Positions 52,362 to 59,191 of a DNA stretch of 64,000 nt are shown here, in pieces (within the stretch, counting starts at the first letter, position 1; each line of letters begins with the position of its first letter). This DNA comes from Thermovenabulum sp049723235 (GTDB taxonomy: Bacteria > Bacillota > Thermosediminibacteria > Thermosediminibacterales > Thermosediminibacteraceae). A program made the position numbers and the translations under genes. The stretch spans positions 3,700 to 67,699 of the forward strand of contig NZ_JBNARB010000013.1 in assembly GCF_049723235.1 (NCBI RefSeq), given 5' to 3'. A model generated the notes under the pieces. That model was not told where the DNA came from, did not search any database, and worked only from the letters and a program-made list of their open reading frames with translations.

Positions 52362-53642
52362 ATGGGCGTTTATAAGTATTTTAATAAAATTTCAAAGGAA
52401 AATAAAGGGGCGGTGCTGGTAACGGTGCTCCTCACCGGGACGGTGCTTATAATTCTTGCCCTTGCCCTTGCGGAGTTTTCAAGAAGCGATTTAAAGGCTT
52501 CCCTTTACTACGAAAGAAGGGTTCAGGCCCAGTATCTGGCAGAAGGAGGACTGCAAAAGGCGCTTTCGGAGCTGAAAAATGATCCTGAAAGGCTTCAGTA
52601 TGTAATTTCATCAGCCCGGGGAAAGCCCAACGGTTTTTTATTCGACAGCATGAATGTGGACGAGGGAGATTTAAAGGGGAGTTTTACTTTAAAAGCTTAT
52701 CTGGAATCGGAAAACAGGTTAAAAATTATATCGGAGGGTTCGTCGGGCGGGTCCAAATTTACTGCTTACGCGTATTTAAATGTAATTAGAAGCTATGAAG
52801 CCTTTCAGAAGATGATCTTTTCTTATTCGGGCTTTTCCTTTAACGGCTCCGCGAGCCTGCAGGGGGATATAGCCACTCTGGAAGATGTGGATTTAAAGGG
52901 AAGTTTTGATTTAAACGGAAATTTATACGCCAAAGGCGATGTAAAGCTTAGCGGGAGCGCCAGGGTGACAAAAAGCATATATTCTCTTGGTAATGTAAGC
53001 CTGAAAGGCAGCGCCGACGTCTACGGCGATATATACGCAAAGGGGTCTATTACATCAAGCGGGGCGGTGCTGGTAAGGGGTAAAAGATATCCCTACTACC
53101 AGGGGGATATAAGTTTTTCTCACGAAATGCCTTCCCCCGACCCTTATTTTTATAAAAACAGGGCCACTTCCGTTTACGAAGGCCCTTACAGGGTTACAAG
53201 CCTTGCCATGAGCGGTCATGTAATATTTGTCGATGATGATGTGGTTGAGGTGGTGGATAATAAAGGAAATAAAACTACGGTAGTGCATGAAGGGGATTTT
53301 TCAGCGGATAATCTTCAGGGAAACGGCGTGATATACGCAAAAGGGGATGTAGAGCTGAAGGTAGTAACGGGAAACAGCAGTGGAATAATAGTAATTTCGG
53401 AGAAAAACATCACCGTAAAAAATGCCGGGAGCGTAAAAAACGCCCTTTTGTTTGCGCCCAACGGCACGGTGGACCTGGGGACTTCAAATTTTGAAGGGTG
53501 CATTGTAGCAAAAAACGTAGAATCCAACGGGAGCGCGGTGATAAAATACAGTGGCGCTTTCTTATCCATGAGCCAGTATCTTCCCCAGCAAAACCCACCT
53601 AAAATTAACTTAGATTATATAAAAAAGGAAGGGACGTATTAA
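52362..53642 (+). CDS. PilX-like surface protein with bactofilin-like repeats
   Basis: The protein has 426 residues. The ATG has only a weak SD (GGGCGGTAAG). The N-terminus NKGAVLVTVLLTGTVLIILALALAEF is a pilin-like hydrophobic helix as in PilX/minor pilins, followed by YYERRVQAQYLAEGGLQKAL. Residues 155-250 and 315-390 contain short repeats such as GSFDLNGNLYAKGDVKLSGSARV and GSADVYGDIYAKGSITSSGAV (quoted in parts), resembling the beta-helix rungs of bactofilins and polymer-forming proteins. No type IV pilus assembly gene lies nearby. It may be a stand-alone surface polymer or use pilus machinery elsewhere. Its stop overlaps that of the convergent MFS gene. Confidence 0.78.
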   Translation: MGVYKYFNKISKENKGAVLVTVLLTGTVLIILALALAEFSRSDLKASLYYERRVQAQYLAEGGLQKALSELKNDPERLQYVISSARGKPNGFLFDSMNVDEGDLKGSFTLKAYLESENRLKIISEGSSGGSKFTAYAYLNVIRSYEAFQKMIFSYSGFSFNGSASLQGDIATLEDVDLKGSFDLNGNLYAKGDVKLSGSARVTKSIYSLGNVSLKGSADVYGDIYAKGSITSSGAVLVRGKRYPYYQGDISFSHEMPSPDPYFYKNRATSVYEGPYRVTSLAMSGHVIFVDDDVVEVVDNKGNKTTVVHEGDFSADNLQGNGVIYAKGDVELKVVTGNSSGIIVISEKNITVKNAGSVKNALLFAPNGTVDLGTSNFEGCIVAKNVESNGSAVIKYSGAFLSMSQYLPQQNPPKINLDYIKKEGTY

Positions 53643-54829
53643 AAGCTCCCTTCCTTTATTTCTTCTTTTATTAAGAAGGAAATAATGAAAGCAATTAAAA
53701 ACATCAGGCCGCCGCCCAAAAAGGTAAAGGCTATTCCGAAGCTGTCCCCGAGGAATCCGCCTATCATTGAGCCCATAACAAGTCCGATGGACATAAGGCC
53801 GTTATATACTCCGAAGGAACTGCCCTGATTTTCGCTGGTCCCTGCTTGAGCGATTAAAATATTTCCCGCTATGGTAACCGCAGCATTGAAAAATCCGAAG
53901 AAAAACCTGAGGGCAAAAAGCTCAAGGAAACTTCCGATAAATCCCTGGAGTGCAGTTAAAATAGCGCTTCCGATAAGTCCGATGCGGTAAAGGGAATTTA
54001 CCGGGTATTTTACCTTTCCGAGAAAGGGGGAAGCTATGGCAGTAGAGATTCCCGTAATGGAAAAGGCGATGCCGGTATACAATGACGTGTTTTCTGGATT
54101 AATTTTGTGCATCAAGAGGGTTACCGCAGGAAGGATTCCCATTAAGGCCGCCTGGACGAAAATGCCTACCGAGTAAACCACGAGAAGCTTTCTGTTTTTA
54201 AAGGCATCCGCAATGCTTTTTATCATGGAAGATTTTGGCTTTGCCGTCTTTGATTCTTTAATGCCGGTGACATAAGGAAGAATTCCTGCGATTAATAGTA
54301 AAAATCCGTTAAAAGCAATACTTTTTCTAATTCCCATTATTTTGGCAGTAATTCCTCCTACCAGAGGGCCGGTAATGGTTCCCACTGCTGCTGCAGCATT
54401 TATAATAGCTAAGTTGTAGTTCAAATTGTCGGGGGTGCTTACCGAAGCTATAAAGGTAATGGCGGCGGGGATGTAACCGGAAAAGGTGCCGTTTAAAGCC
54501 CTTAAAAATAAGAGCTGAGTTGGTGTTTTTGCGCCGGCCATTAAAAAGTAAATGATGCCCATGACCACACCGGCTCTTGCCATCATGGGCTTTTTTCCGT
54601 ATCTATCCGAAATTGCTCCCCAGATGGGGGCCATTATCCCGAACATGAGGGAGTTTGCCGAATAAATAAGCCCGGACCAGGTGGTGATATTCCGGGTAAC
54701 TCCCATATCTAAAAGAAGATCGGGCAAAAACGGCGTCATTGATGAAAACGCTAACTGGGCTATAAAAACCCCAAAAGAAATGATATATAATTTTTTAATC
54801 TGATTTGATAAATTTAAAGGTAAATTCAT
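53639..54829 (-). CDS. MFS transporter
   Basis: The protein has 396 residues on the minus strand, with ATG behind GGAGGATTTAAA. It has twelve predicted helices. The loop 2-3 motif ISDRYGKKPMMARAGVVMG is the major-facilitator signature, and helix 5 carries the AAAVGTITGPLVGG motif C of drug/H+ antiporters of the DHA1 type. It probably exports small hydrophobic compounds or sugars out of the cell. Substrate is unknown. Transcribed alone. Confidence 0.9.
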   Translation of the reverse strand: MNLPLNLSNQIKKLYIISFGVFIAQLAFSSMTPFLPDLLLDMGVTRNITTWSGLIYSANSLMFGIMAPIWGAISDRYGKKPMMARAGVVMGIIYFLMAGAKTPTQLLFLRALNGTFSGYIPAAITFIASVSTPDNLNYNLAIINAAAAVGTITGPLVGGITAKIMGIRKSIAFNGFLLLIAGILPYVTGIKESKTAKPKSSMIKSIADAFKNRKLLVVYSVGIFVQAALMGILPAVTLLMHKINPENTSLYTGIAFSITGISTAIASPFLGKVKYPVNSLYRIGLIGSAILTALQGFIGSFLELFALRFFFGFFNAAVTIAGNILIAQAGTSENQGSSFGVYNGLMSIGLVMGSMIGGFLGDSFGIAFTFLGGGLMFLIAFIISFLIKEEIKEGSF

Positions 54830-55083
54830 TTTAAATCCTCCGGTTAAAATTTTAAAAAATAATAAAAAGGCAAAAAGCCTTTTAAAATATATCTAAATCT
54901 GCGAATTAAAATACAAAAAATAAAGCTTCATAAAATAAAAATATAAAGGTATGCAGAATTTGATAAAAGCAATAATCTAAAACCATTTTACAATAAAATG
55001 ATTTCCAAGTAATATTATAATATAATTTTTTTCTCTGCGTTACAAATTCCAAAAATTAATAAAAGCAGAGGAAATCCATCGTG
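54830..55083. other. AT-rich divergent gap
   Basis: No gene is visible. It holds the leader and presumed promoter of the minus-strand MFS gene and upstream sequence of the tRNA promoter. Confidence 0.4.
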
Positions 55084-55113
55084 TTGACAAAAGGGAATTT
55101 TTTATGCTATACT
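55084..55113 (+). promoter_or_regulatory. Promoter of tRNA cluster
   Basis: TTGACA (55084-55089), an 18-bp spacer and TATACT (55108-55113) precede the first tRNA by 17 bp, a strong sigma-A promoter. Confidence 0.8.
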
Positions 55114-55130
55114 TTGAATAGTCAATTTGC

Positions 55131-55217
55131 GGAGGGGTGTCCGAGTGGTTTAAGGAGCTGGTCTTGAAAACCAGTGCCCCAAAAGGGCCGGGGGTTCGAA
55201 TCCCTCCCCCTCTGCCA
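55131..55217 (+). tRNA. tRNA-Ser (UGA)
   Basis: Acceptor GGAGGGG pairs with CCCCTCT, with a long variable arm typical of serine. The anticodon stem-loop CTGGT-CTTGAAA-ACCAG gives anticodon TGA. T-loop TTCGAAT, encoded CCA. Confidence 0.95.
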
Positions 55218-55227
55218 GGTTACTTGC

Positions 55228-55323
55228 GGAGAGATGGCCGAGAAGGTCGAAGGCGGTCGCCTGCTAAGCGACTATACGGACCTAAAATCCGTATCGAGGG
55301 TTCGAATCCCTCTCTCTCCGCCA
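55228..55323 (+). tRNA. tRNA-Ser (GCU)
   Basis: Acceptor GGAGAGA/TCTCTCC. Anticodon arm GTCGC-CTGCTAA-GCGAC gives GCT. Long variable arm, T-loop TTCGAAT, CCA encoded. Ten bases after the first tRNA-Ser. Confidence 0.95.
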
Positions 55324-55330
55324 CTTTCAT

Positions 55331-55407
<77 letters not shown>

Positions 55408-55422
55408 TCAAAGCTTTTACAT

Positions 55423-55499
55423 GCGCCCGTAGCTCAGGAGGAAAGAGCAGCGGTTTCCTAAACCGCGTGCCGGGGGTTCGAGTCCTCCCGGGCGCACCA
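55423..55499 (+). tRNA. tRNA-Arg (CCU)
   Basis: Acceptor GCGCCCG/CGGGCGC. Anticodon arm GCGGT-TTCCTAA-ACCGC gives CCT. T-loop TTCGAGT, CCA encoded. Confidence 0.94.
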
Positions 55500-55522
55500 T
55501 TTTTTCCATAGGGGAAAGTTCA

Positions 55523-55978
55523 ATGGAAAGTATTCACCAGGTCTTCATGCGGGAGGCTTTAAAGGAAGCAGAAAAAGCCTTCGAAGAGGACGAGGTGCCC
55601 GTCGGTGCGGTGATCGTAAAAGATGGAAAGGTCATCGCTAAGGGAAGAAACGGGCGGGAAAAGCTTCAGGATGCCACTGCTCATGCAGAATTAATAGCCA
55701 TAAGGGAAGCCTGCAGGGAGCTTGGCAGCTGGAGATTGGCGGGGTGCAGTTTATACGTCACCTTGGAGCCCTGCGCCATGTGTTCCGGAGCGGCAGTGCT
55801 TTCCAGAATTGACTCGGTGATTTTCGGCGCATATGATCCGAAGGGCGGATGTGCCGGGAGCGTATTAAACGTTTTATCCTGCAGGAATTTGAACCACAGG
55901 CCCCGGGTCATAGGCGGAATACTGGAAGAGGAGTGCTCCTTCTTACTCAAGGAGTATTTCAAGAAAAAAAGGGAATGA
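55523..55978 (+). CDS. tadA: tRNA adenosine(34) deaminase
   Basis: The protein has 151 residues, with ATG behind AGGGGAAAG. Zinc-dependent deaminase motifs are HAELIAIREAC (catalytic Glu) and PCAMCSGAAVLSRI (two Cys ligands). VPVGAVIVKDGKVIAKGRNGREK and GSWRLAGCSLYVTLEPCAMC are typical TadA. It converts A34 of tRNA-Arg(ACG) to inosine so that it reads CGU, CGC and CGA. The substrate tRNA gene lies 116 bp upstream in the same cluster. The gene sits between tRNA-Arg(CCU) and tRNA-Ser(CGA) and may share their transcript. Confidence 0.95.
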   Translation: MESIHQVFMREALKEAEKAFEEDEVPVGAVIVKDGKVIAKGRNGREKLQDATAHAELIAIREACRELGSWRLAGCSLYVTLEPCAMCSGAAVLSRIDSVIFGAYDPKGGCAGSVLNVLSCRNLNHRPRVIGGILEEECSFLLKEYFKKKRE

Positions 55979-55989
55979 AAATTTTCGGT

Positions 55990-56083
55990 GGAGAGATGGC
56001 CGAGAGGTCGAAGGCGCTCGACTCGAAATCGAGTAGGCGGCCCAAAAGCCGTCTCGTGAGTTCGAATCTCACTCTCTCCGCCA
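55990..56083 (+). tRNA. tRNA-Ser (CGA)
   Basis: Acceptor GGAGAGA/TCTCTCC. Anticodon arm CTCGA-CTCGAAA-TCGAG gives CGA. Long variable arm and encoded CCA. Starts 12 bp after the tadA stop. Confidence 0.95.
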
Positions 56084-56171
56084 TTAAAAATGGTTACAAG
56101 CGCAGAACTTAACTACAAAATTGCATTCTTAAGTAAAATTGATTAATTTATATGAGTAAAAAGATTTTCGC

Positions 56172-56266
56172 GGAGAGATGGCTGAGAGGTCGAAGGCGCT
56201 CGACTGGAAATCGAGTAGACGGGTGTTAAGCCCGTCTCGAGGGTTCGAATCCCTCTCTCTCCGCCA
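56172..56266 (+). tRNA. tRNA-Ser (GGA)
   Basis: Acceptor GGAGAGA/TCTCTCC. Anticodon arm CTCGA-CTGGAAA-TCGAG gives GGA. Nearly identical in its 5' half to tRNA-Ser(CGA). CCA encoded. Confidence 0.95.
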
Positions 56267-56283
56267 TTATTATTGCCCACATG

Positions 56284-56330
56284 ACTGCATTCCGTGCTTA
56301 CTATTAAGTGAGAAGGAGTGTGGTCTTTTT
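56284..56330 (+). terminator. Terminator of the tRNA-tadA unit
   Basis: ACTGCATTCC (56284-56293) pairs with GGAGTGTGGT (56315-56324) using several G-U pairs, with an inner CTTAC/GTGAG helix, then five T (56326-56330). Confidence 0.6.
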
Positions 56331-56406
56331 GTTTAAAGCTTTTCACGAAAGTTCAGTTGTAAACTTTGGTGAATAATTGTGATATAATAATTTTGAGGTG
56401 AGATTA

Positions 56407-56604
56407 ATGAATGCGGGTAAGAGCATTTTATTAAAATTAATTGATGAAATTCCAGAAAGTCAAATACGAGAAGTTATAGATTTTATTTTATTTTTAAAAA
56501 ATAAAAAAGATAATCAGGTATTCAAGGATTTATTGTCTGCCAGCGAGAGCAGTATAGATTTTTGGGATAATGATATTGATGATGAGGTATGGAACAATGT
56601 ATAG
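56407..56604 (+). CDS. Putative MazE-like antitoxin (DUF2281-type)
   Basis: The protein has 65 residues from ATG 56407, 6 nt behind GAGGTG. A GTG at 56398 is part of the SD. It is helical and acidic, with the motif EIPESQIREVIDFILFLKNKK near the N-terminus as in small DUF2281 antitoxins, and a toxin-binding-like tail DFWDNDIDDEVWNNV. The MazF-type toxin gene overlaps it by 8 bp, which is the main reason for the antitoxin call. A TATAAT lies at about 56384. Confidence 0.75.
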   Translation: MNAGKSILLKLIDEIPESQIREVIDFILFLKNKKDNQVFKDLLSASESSIDFWDNDIDDEVWNNV

Positions 56605-56929
56605 GCAGGGCGATATATTATTAATTCCTATTCCTTTCAGTGATTTGACTTCCAATAAAAAACGCCCTGTTCTTGTTTTATCTAATGATGATTATAACAG
56701 CAGAACAGAAGATATAATAGTTGCGGCTATTACTTCGAACCTGGCAGTAAAAGATTATATTGTTATGCTGACCAGTAGCGACCTTTACGAGGGAGCCTTA
56801 AAGGTGGATTCCTGCATAAGGGTGGACAAGATTTATACCTTATCCCAAAGTATTGTAATAAGCAAGTTTGGTGCTGTGAAAAAGTATATTATCGATGCGG
56901 TCAGGAAAAAACTTTATGAATTGATCTAA
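56597..56929 (+). CDS. mazF: MazF/PemK family endoribonuclease toxin
   Basis: The protein has 110 residues from ATG 56597 with GAGGT 8 nt upstream. An upstream in-frame ATG lies within the antitoxin gene and has no SD. Family motifs are QGDILLIPIPFSDLTSNKKRPVLVLSNDDYN and DSCIRVDKIYTLSQS (quoted in part: RRPVLVLS-type core and DSCIRVDKI). It cleaves specific RNA sequences in the cytoplasm when not bound by the antitoxin. The pair is inserted between the tRNA cluster and SRP RNA, where conserved genomes often have no gene. Confidence 0.88.
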   Translation: MYRQGDILLIPIPFSDLTSNKKRPVLVLSNDDYNSRTEDIIVAAITSNLAVKDYIVMLTSSDLYEGALKVDSCIRVDKIYTLSQSIVISKFGAVKKYIIDAVRKKLYELI

Positions 56930-56999
56930 ACTTGATTACAACCTGTTGGCTTCTTGAAAAGAGGCCATATGCCTAACGATATATGGAAATTTATTTACC

Positions 57000-57028
57000 T
57001 TGCTATTTATTAATAAAGATAGTATAAT
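57000..57028 (+). promoter_or_regulatory. Promoter of SRP RNA gene
   Basis: TTGCTA (57000-57005), a 17-bp spacer and TATAAT (57023-57028) lie about 30 bp ahead of the RNA's 5' helix. Confidence 0.6.
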
Positions 57029-57057
57029 AAATTTTGCGAGTCGTGTGGGCAAAAATC

Positions 57058-57330
57058 TTGGCCGTGCTAGACGGGGAGGTAGCGGTGCCCTGCACCCACA
57101 ATCCGCTGTAGTGGGGTCGAATCCCTTCCCGAGGTTTTGTCCCTGTGGGGTCCGGCCGGGACAAGTGGCAAAGAAGGTTGGGTCCCGCGCAATGGAAACT
57201 TCCGAACCCCGCCAGGTCCGGGAGGAAGCAACGGTAAGGAAGCACTTCCATGTGCCGCGGGGCAGCCTGACCGGAGTTAACTATCCCGGTATCGCCCGGA
57301 GGGAAAAATCGACGGAAGGTGCACGGCCAT
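57058..57330 (+). ncRNA. ffs: Signal recognition particle RNA (Firmicute long form)
   Basis: The ends pair as GGCCGTGC (57060-57067) with GCACGGCC (57321-57328). The Alu-like 5' part GGGGAGGTAGCGGTGCC and the universally conserved apical motif CCAGGTCCGGGAGGAAGCA (about 57210-57228) identify SRP RNA of the long Bacillus/Clostridium type, about 270 nt. It binds Ffh and targets nascent membrane proteins. Position after tadA and before dnaX is the usual Firmicute arrangement, here interrupted by mazEF and by the Mg2+ transport genes. A 117-codon open frame over it is a chance reading frame. Confidence 0.93.
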
Positions 57331-57351
57331 TAACTATATATATAAGTAATT

Positions 57352-57382
57352 AAAGGGGTAGCATAAAATGCTTCCCCTTTTT
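57352..57382 (+). terminator. Terminator of SRP RNA
   Basis: AAAGGGG (57352-57358) with CCCCTTT (57374-57380) and an inner AGCAT/ATGCT helix, then a T run. Confidence 0.85.
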
Positions 57383-57514
57383 AATTTAAAAAGATAAGCT
57401 CAAAATTTAAAAAAAGATCATATTTTAAAATAGAATGAAATCTAAAGAAATACTCAGGAATAACAGGTTAACGTAAAAGAATAACCAATAATTTAGAAAT
57501 TCGGTTAATTTTAC

Positions 57515-57542
57515 TTGAAAAATAAATTTTTTCTGCTAAAAT
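57515..57542 (+). promoter_or_regulatory. Promoter ahead of M-box
   Basis: TTGAAA (57515-57520), a 16-bp spacer and TAAAAT (57537-57542) lie just upstream of the aptamer. Confidence 0.55.
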
Positions 57543-57557
57543 AGTATTTGAAAAAAT

Positions 57558-57711
57558 TATTAGCTCGGTAGGCGAGGCTCCTACAAGGATACAGGCTGCT
57601 GCCGCGAAAGATTGGAGACAATCTTAGCTGGTAAACAGGTTTTGCCGAACCAAGGCTTAACCTAATGCAGCTTTTAAGCCCTGTAGTGCCAAAGCTTGTA
57701 CGAGGTTGAAA
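57558..57711 (+). promoter_or_regulatory. M-box (ykoK) Mg2+ riboswitch
   Basis: The conserved M-box blocks are present in order: GGTAGGCGAGGCTCCTAC, GGATACAGGCTGCTGCC, a variable arm, AACAGGTTTTGCCGAACCAAGGC, TTAACCTAATGCAGC and TGTAGTGCCAAAGCTTGTACGAGG (quoted in parts). The family senses Mg2+ and reduces expression of Mg2+ uptake genes when the ion is plentiful. The next genes encode a PRC/MgtE_N/CBS protein and an NRAMP-like transporter. TACGAGGTT (57699-57707) can pair with AACCTCGTA (57733-57741) as the likely alternative helix. Confidence 0.9.
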
Positions 57712-57743
57712 AATATTTTACATTTTAGCCTTAACCTCGTATG

Positions 57744-57768
57744 AAGCCGCCGGGGAAAAGGCTTTTTT
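57744..57768 (+). terminator. M-box terminator
   Basis: AAGCC (57744-57748) pairs with GGCTT (57760-57764), then a T run. It is short, and lies directly behind the TACGAGGTT/AACCTCGTA helix that would control it. Confidence 0.55.
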
Positions 57769-57816
57769 ATTTTCCAATTTTGAGCAAAATATAAGAAAAA
57801 GGAGATGGTTTTTTAA

Positions 57817-57870
57817 ATGGACGGTAACCCTGCCAGTAGAATTTTTAAAATTCGGTGGGGGGATGTATAA
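57817..57870 (+). CDS. Candidate 17-codon leader ORF in Mg2+ transport leader
   Basis: ATG 57817, 11 nt behind AAGGAGA, opens a frame MDGNPASRIFKIRWGDV ending in TAA at 57868-57870. Its last codons cover the first arm GGGGGGATGT (57857-57866) of a candidate translational switch. Mg2+-transport genes in enterobacteria use short leader ORFs of similar length, but no homology is claimed. It could be a chance reading frame, although the SD and its position over the hairpin arm make it worth testing. Confidence 0.4.
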   Translation: MDGNPASRIFKIRWGDV

Positions 57871-57915
57871 GGCATAAACATCCCCCCGCAGAAAAAATTT
57901 TGAGGGGGGATGTTT
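57857..57915 (+). promoter_or_regulatory. Candidate SD-masking switch with two mutually exclusive hairpins
   Basis: GGGGGGATGT occurs at 57857-57866 and again at 57904-57913, where it contains the SD of the next gene. Between them AAACATCCCCCC (57876-57887) can pair with either copy: about 10-12 bp with the first, or 12 bp with GGGGGGATGTTT (57904-57915) right up to the start codon. The first pairing frees the SD and the second hides it. Function is inferred from complementarity alone. Confidence 0.6.
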
Positions 57916-59169
57916 ATGAAAAATATAACGAGCTTTTACTTAAGCAGGGTAATTGGGAACAGGGTATTTTGCGGTGAGGAAGTAATAGGGAAACTTTCAG
58001 ACCTTGCTGTTGATCTAAGCTACGAAAAGCCAAAGGTTATAGCAGCTCTGGTAGATGAAGGCGGCGGTAAAAAGGCGTTTTACGATTTTTCTTTTTTTGA
58101 AATTAAAAAGGTTAAGGGGCAGTATCATCTTAATTGTACGGAAAAAAAGCCGGTGGAAATTGATACCGAAAAAACAATGATGCTGGTAAAACACATTCTC
58201 GACAAGCAGATAGTGGATATAAACGGGAGAAAGGTTGTAAGGGTAAATGACGTAAGGCTTGCCGTGCTTTCAACGGGGACCTATGCGGTAGCCGTTGATA
58301 TAGGTTTGGAAGGACTTTTGAGAAGGCTCGGGCTTGCAAAACCCGTAAAAAGGATATTGAAGAATTTCGGAGGGAACATTTCTTCCAAATTTATCCTCTG
58401 GGATTACGTGCAGCCCATTACTTCGGCGAAATCGGATCTTAAGATTTCCATGAGCTACAATAAGCTTTACACCCTTCACCCGTCCGACCTGGCGGATATC
58501 ATCGAAGACCTGGACAAAAAGACTCAGGCGATGGTGTTTGCATCCCTTGATGACGAAAGGGCTGCCGATGTTCTTGAGGAACTTGAAACCCGGGCGCAGA
58601 AGAACGTTCTCGAAAGTCTCCCTGTAGAAAAAGCTGCGGATGTGCTGGAGAAAATGCCTTTTGACGAGGCAGCGGATATTTTGGACGATATTAACAGGGA
58701 AATAGCAAACGAAATACTGAGCGAAATGGACACCCATGCCTCCCGGGAAATAAAAGAACTCATGCAGTACCCCGAGCATACGGTAGGGAGTATAATGGTC
58801 AGGGATTTTATATCCTTTAAGACCACCTTTACGGTGGAGGATACTATTAAGGAGCTTAGACGGTTAAAACCCGATGCGGATGTGATATATTACCTTTACG
58901 TAATAGATGAAGAGGGAAAACTCGTAGGGGTTGTATCCTTAAGGGATCTGGTTATAGCCGAACCCGATACCGTCCTGGAACAAATCATGAAGAAAGATGT
59001 GATATATGTCAGGGACACCGATGATGTGAATTCTTTAATAGGGATAATATCAAAATACAGCCTGCTGGCAGTCCCTGTAATAGATTTAACGAGAAAACTT
59101 ATAGGGGTTGTAATAATAAACGACATAGTGTATGAACTTTTGAAACGGAATAAGAGAATGGCTGGATAA
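57916..59169 (+). CDS. PRC-barrel, MgtE_N and CBS domain protein (Mg2+ transport regulator, no membrane part)
   Basis: The protein has 417 residues from ATG 57916. An ATG at 57910 lies in the SD GAGGGGGGA. Two PRC-barrel-like segments (about 8-75 and 98-140) precede an MgtE N-domain (about 190-280) of helical repeats such as ADIIEDLDKKTQAMVFASL, AADVLEELE, AADVLEKMP and AADILDDI, then a pair of CBS domains (about 290-410: TVGSIMVRDFISF ... IGVVIINDIVYEL). In MgtE channels the N and CBS domains sense Mg2+ and gate the pore, but here the transmembrane pore is missing. The next gene, 22 bp on, is an NRAMP-like transporter, so this may be its Mg2+-sensing gate. Controlled by the M-box. Confidence 0.87.
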   Translation: MKNITSFYLSRVIGNRVFCGEEVIGKLSDLAVDLSYEKPKVIAALVDEGGGKKAFYDFSFFEIKKVKGQYHLNCTEKKPVEIDTEKTMMLVKHILDKQIVDINGRKVVRVNDVRLAVLSTGTYAVAVDIGLEGLLRRLGLAKPVKRILKNFGGNISSKFILWDYVQPITSAKSDLKISMSYNKLYTLHPSDLADIIEDLDKKTQAMVFASLDDERAADVLEELETRAQKNVLESLPVEKAADVLEKMPFDEAADILDDINREIANEILSEMDTHASREIKELMQYPEHTVGSIMVRDFISFKTTFTVEDTIKELRRLKPDADVIYYLYVIDEEGKLVGVVSLRDLVIAEPDTVLEQIMKKDVIYVRDTDDVNSLIGIISKYSLLAVPVIDLTRKLIGVVIINDIVYELLKRNKRMAG

Positions 59170-59191
59170 GGCGGGAAAGGAGGAAGCAAAT

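Noticed and set aside
54960..55083. Possible riboswitch ahead of the tRNA cluster
   Set aside because: Only AT-rich sequence and a plain sigma-A promoter; no conserved aptamer blocks seen.
56143..56346. Minus-strand 67-codon open frame containing GERGIRTLETGLTPV
   Set aside because: It is the well-known false protein read antisense through a tRNA-Ser gene.
57000..57353. 117-codon open frame
   Set aside because: It lies over the SRP RNA; the conserved CCAGGTCCGGGAGGAAGCA motif and closing helix explain the sequence, and the protein reads as unstructured Arg/Gly/Pro-rich text.
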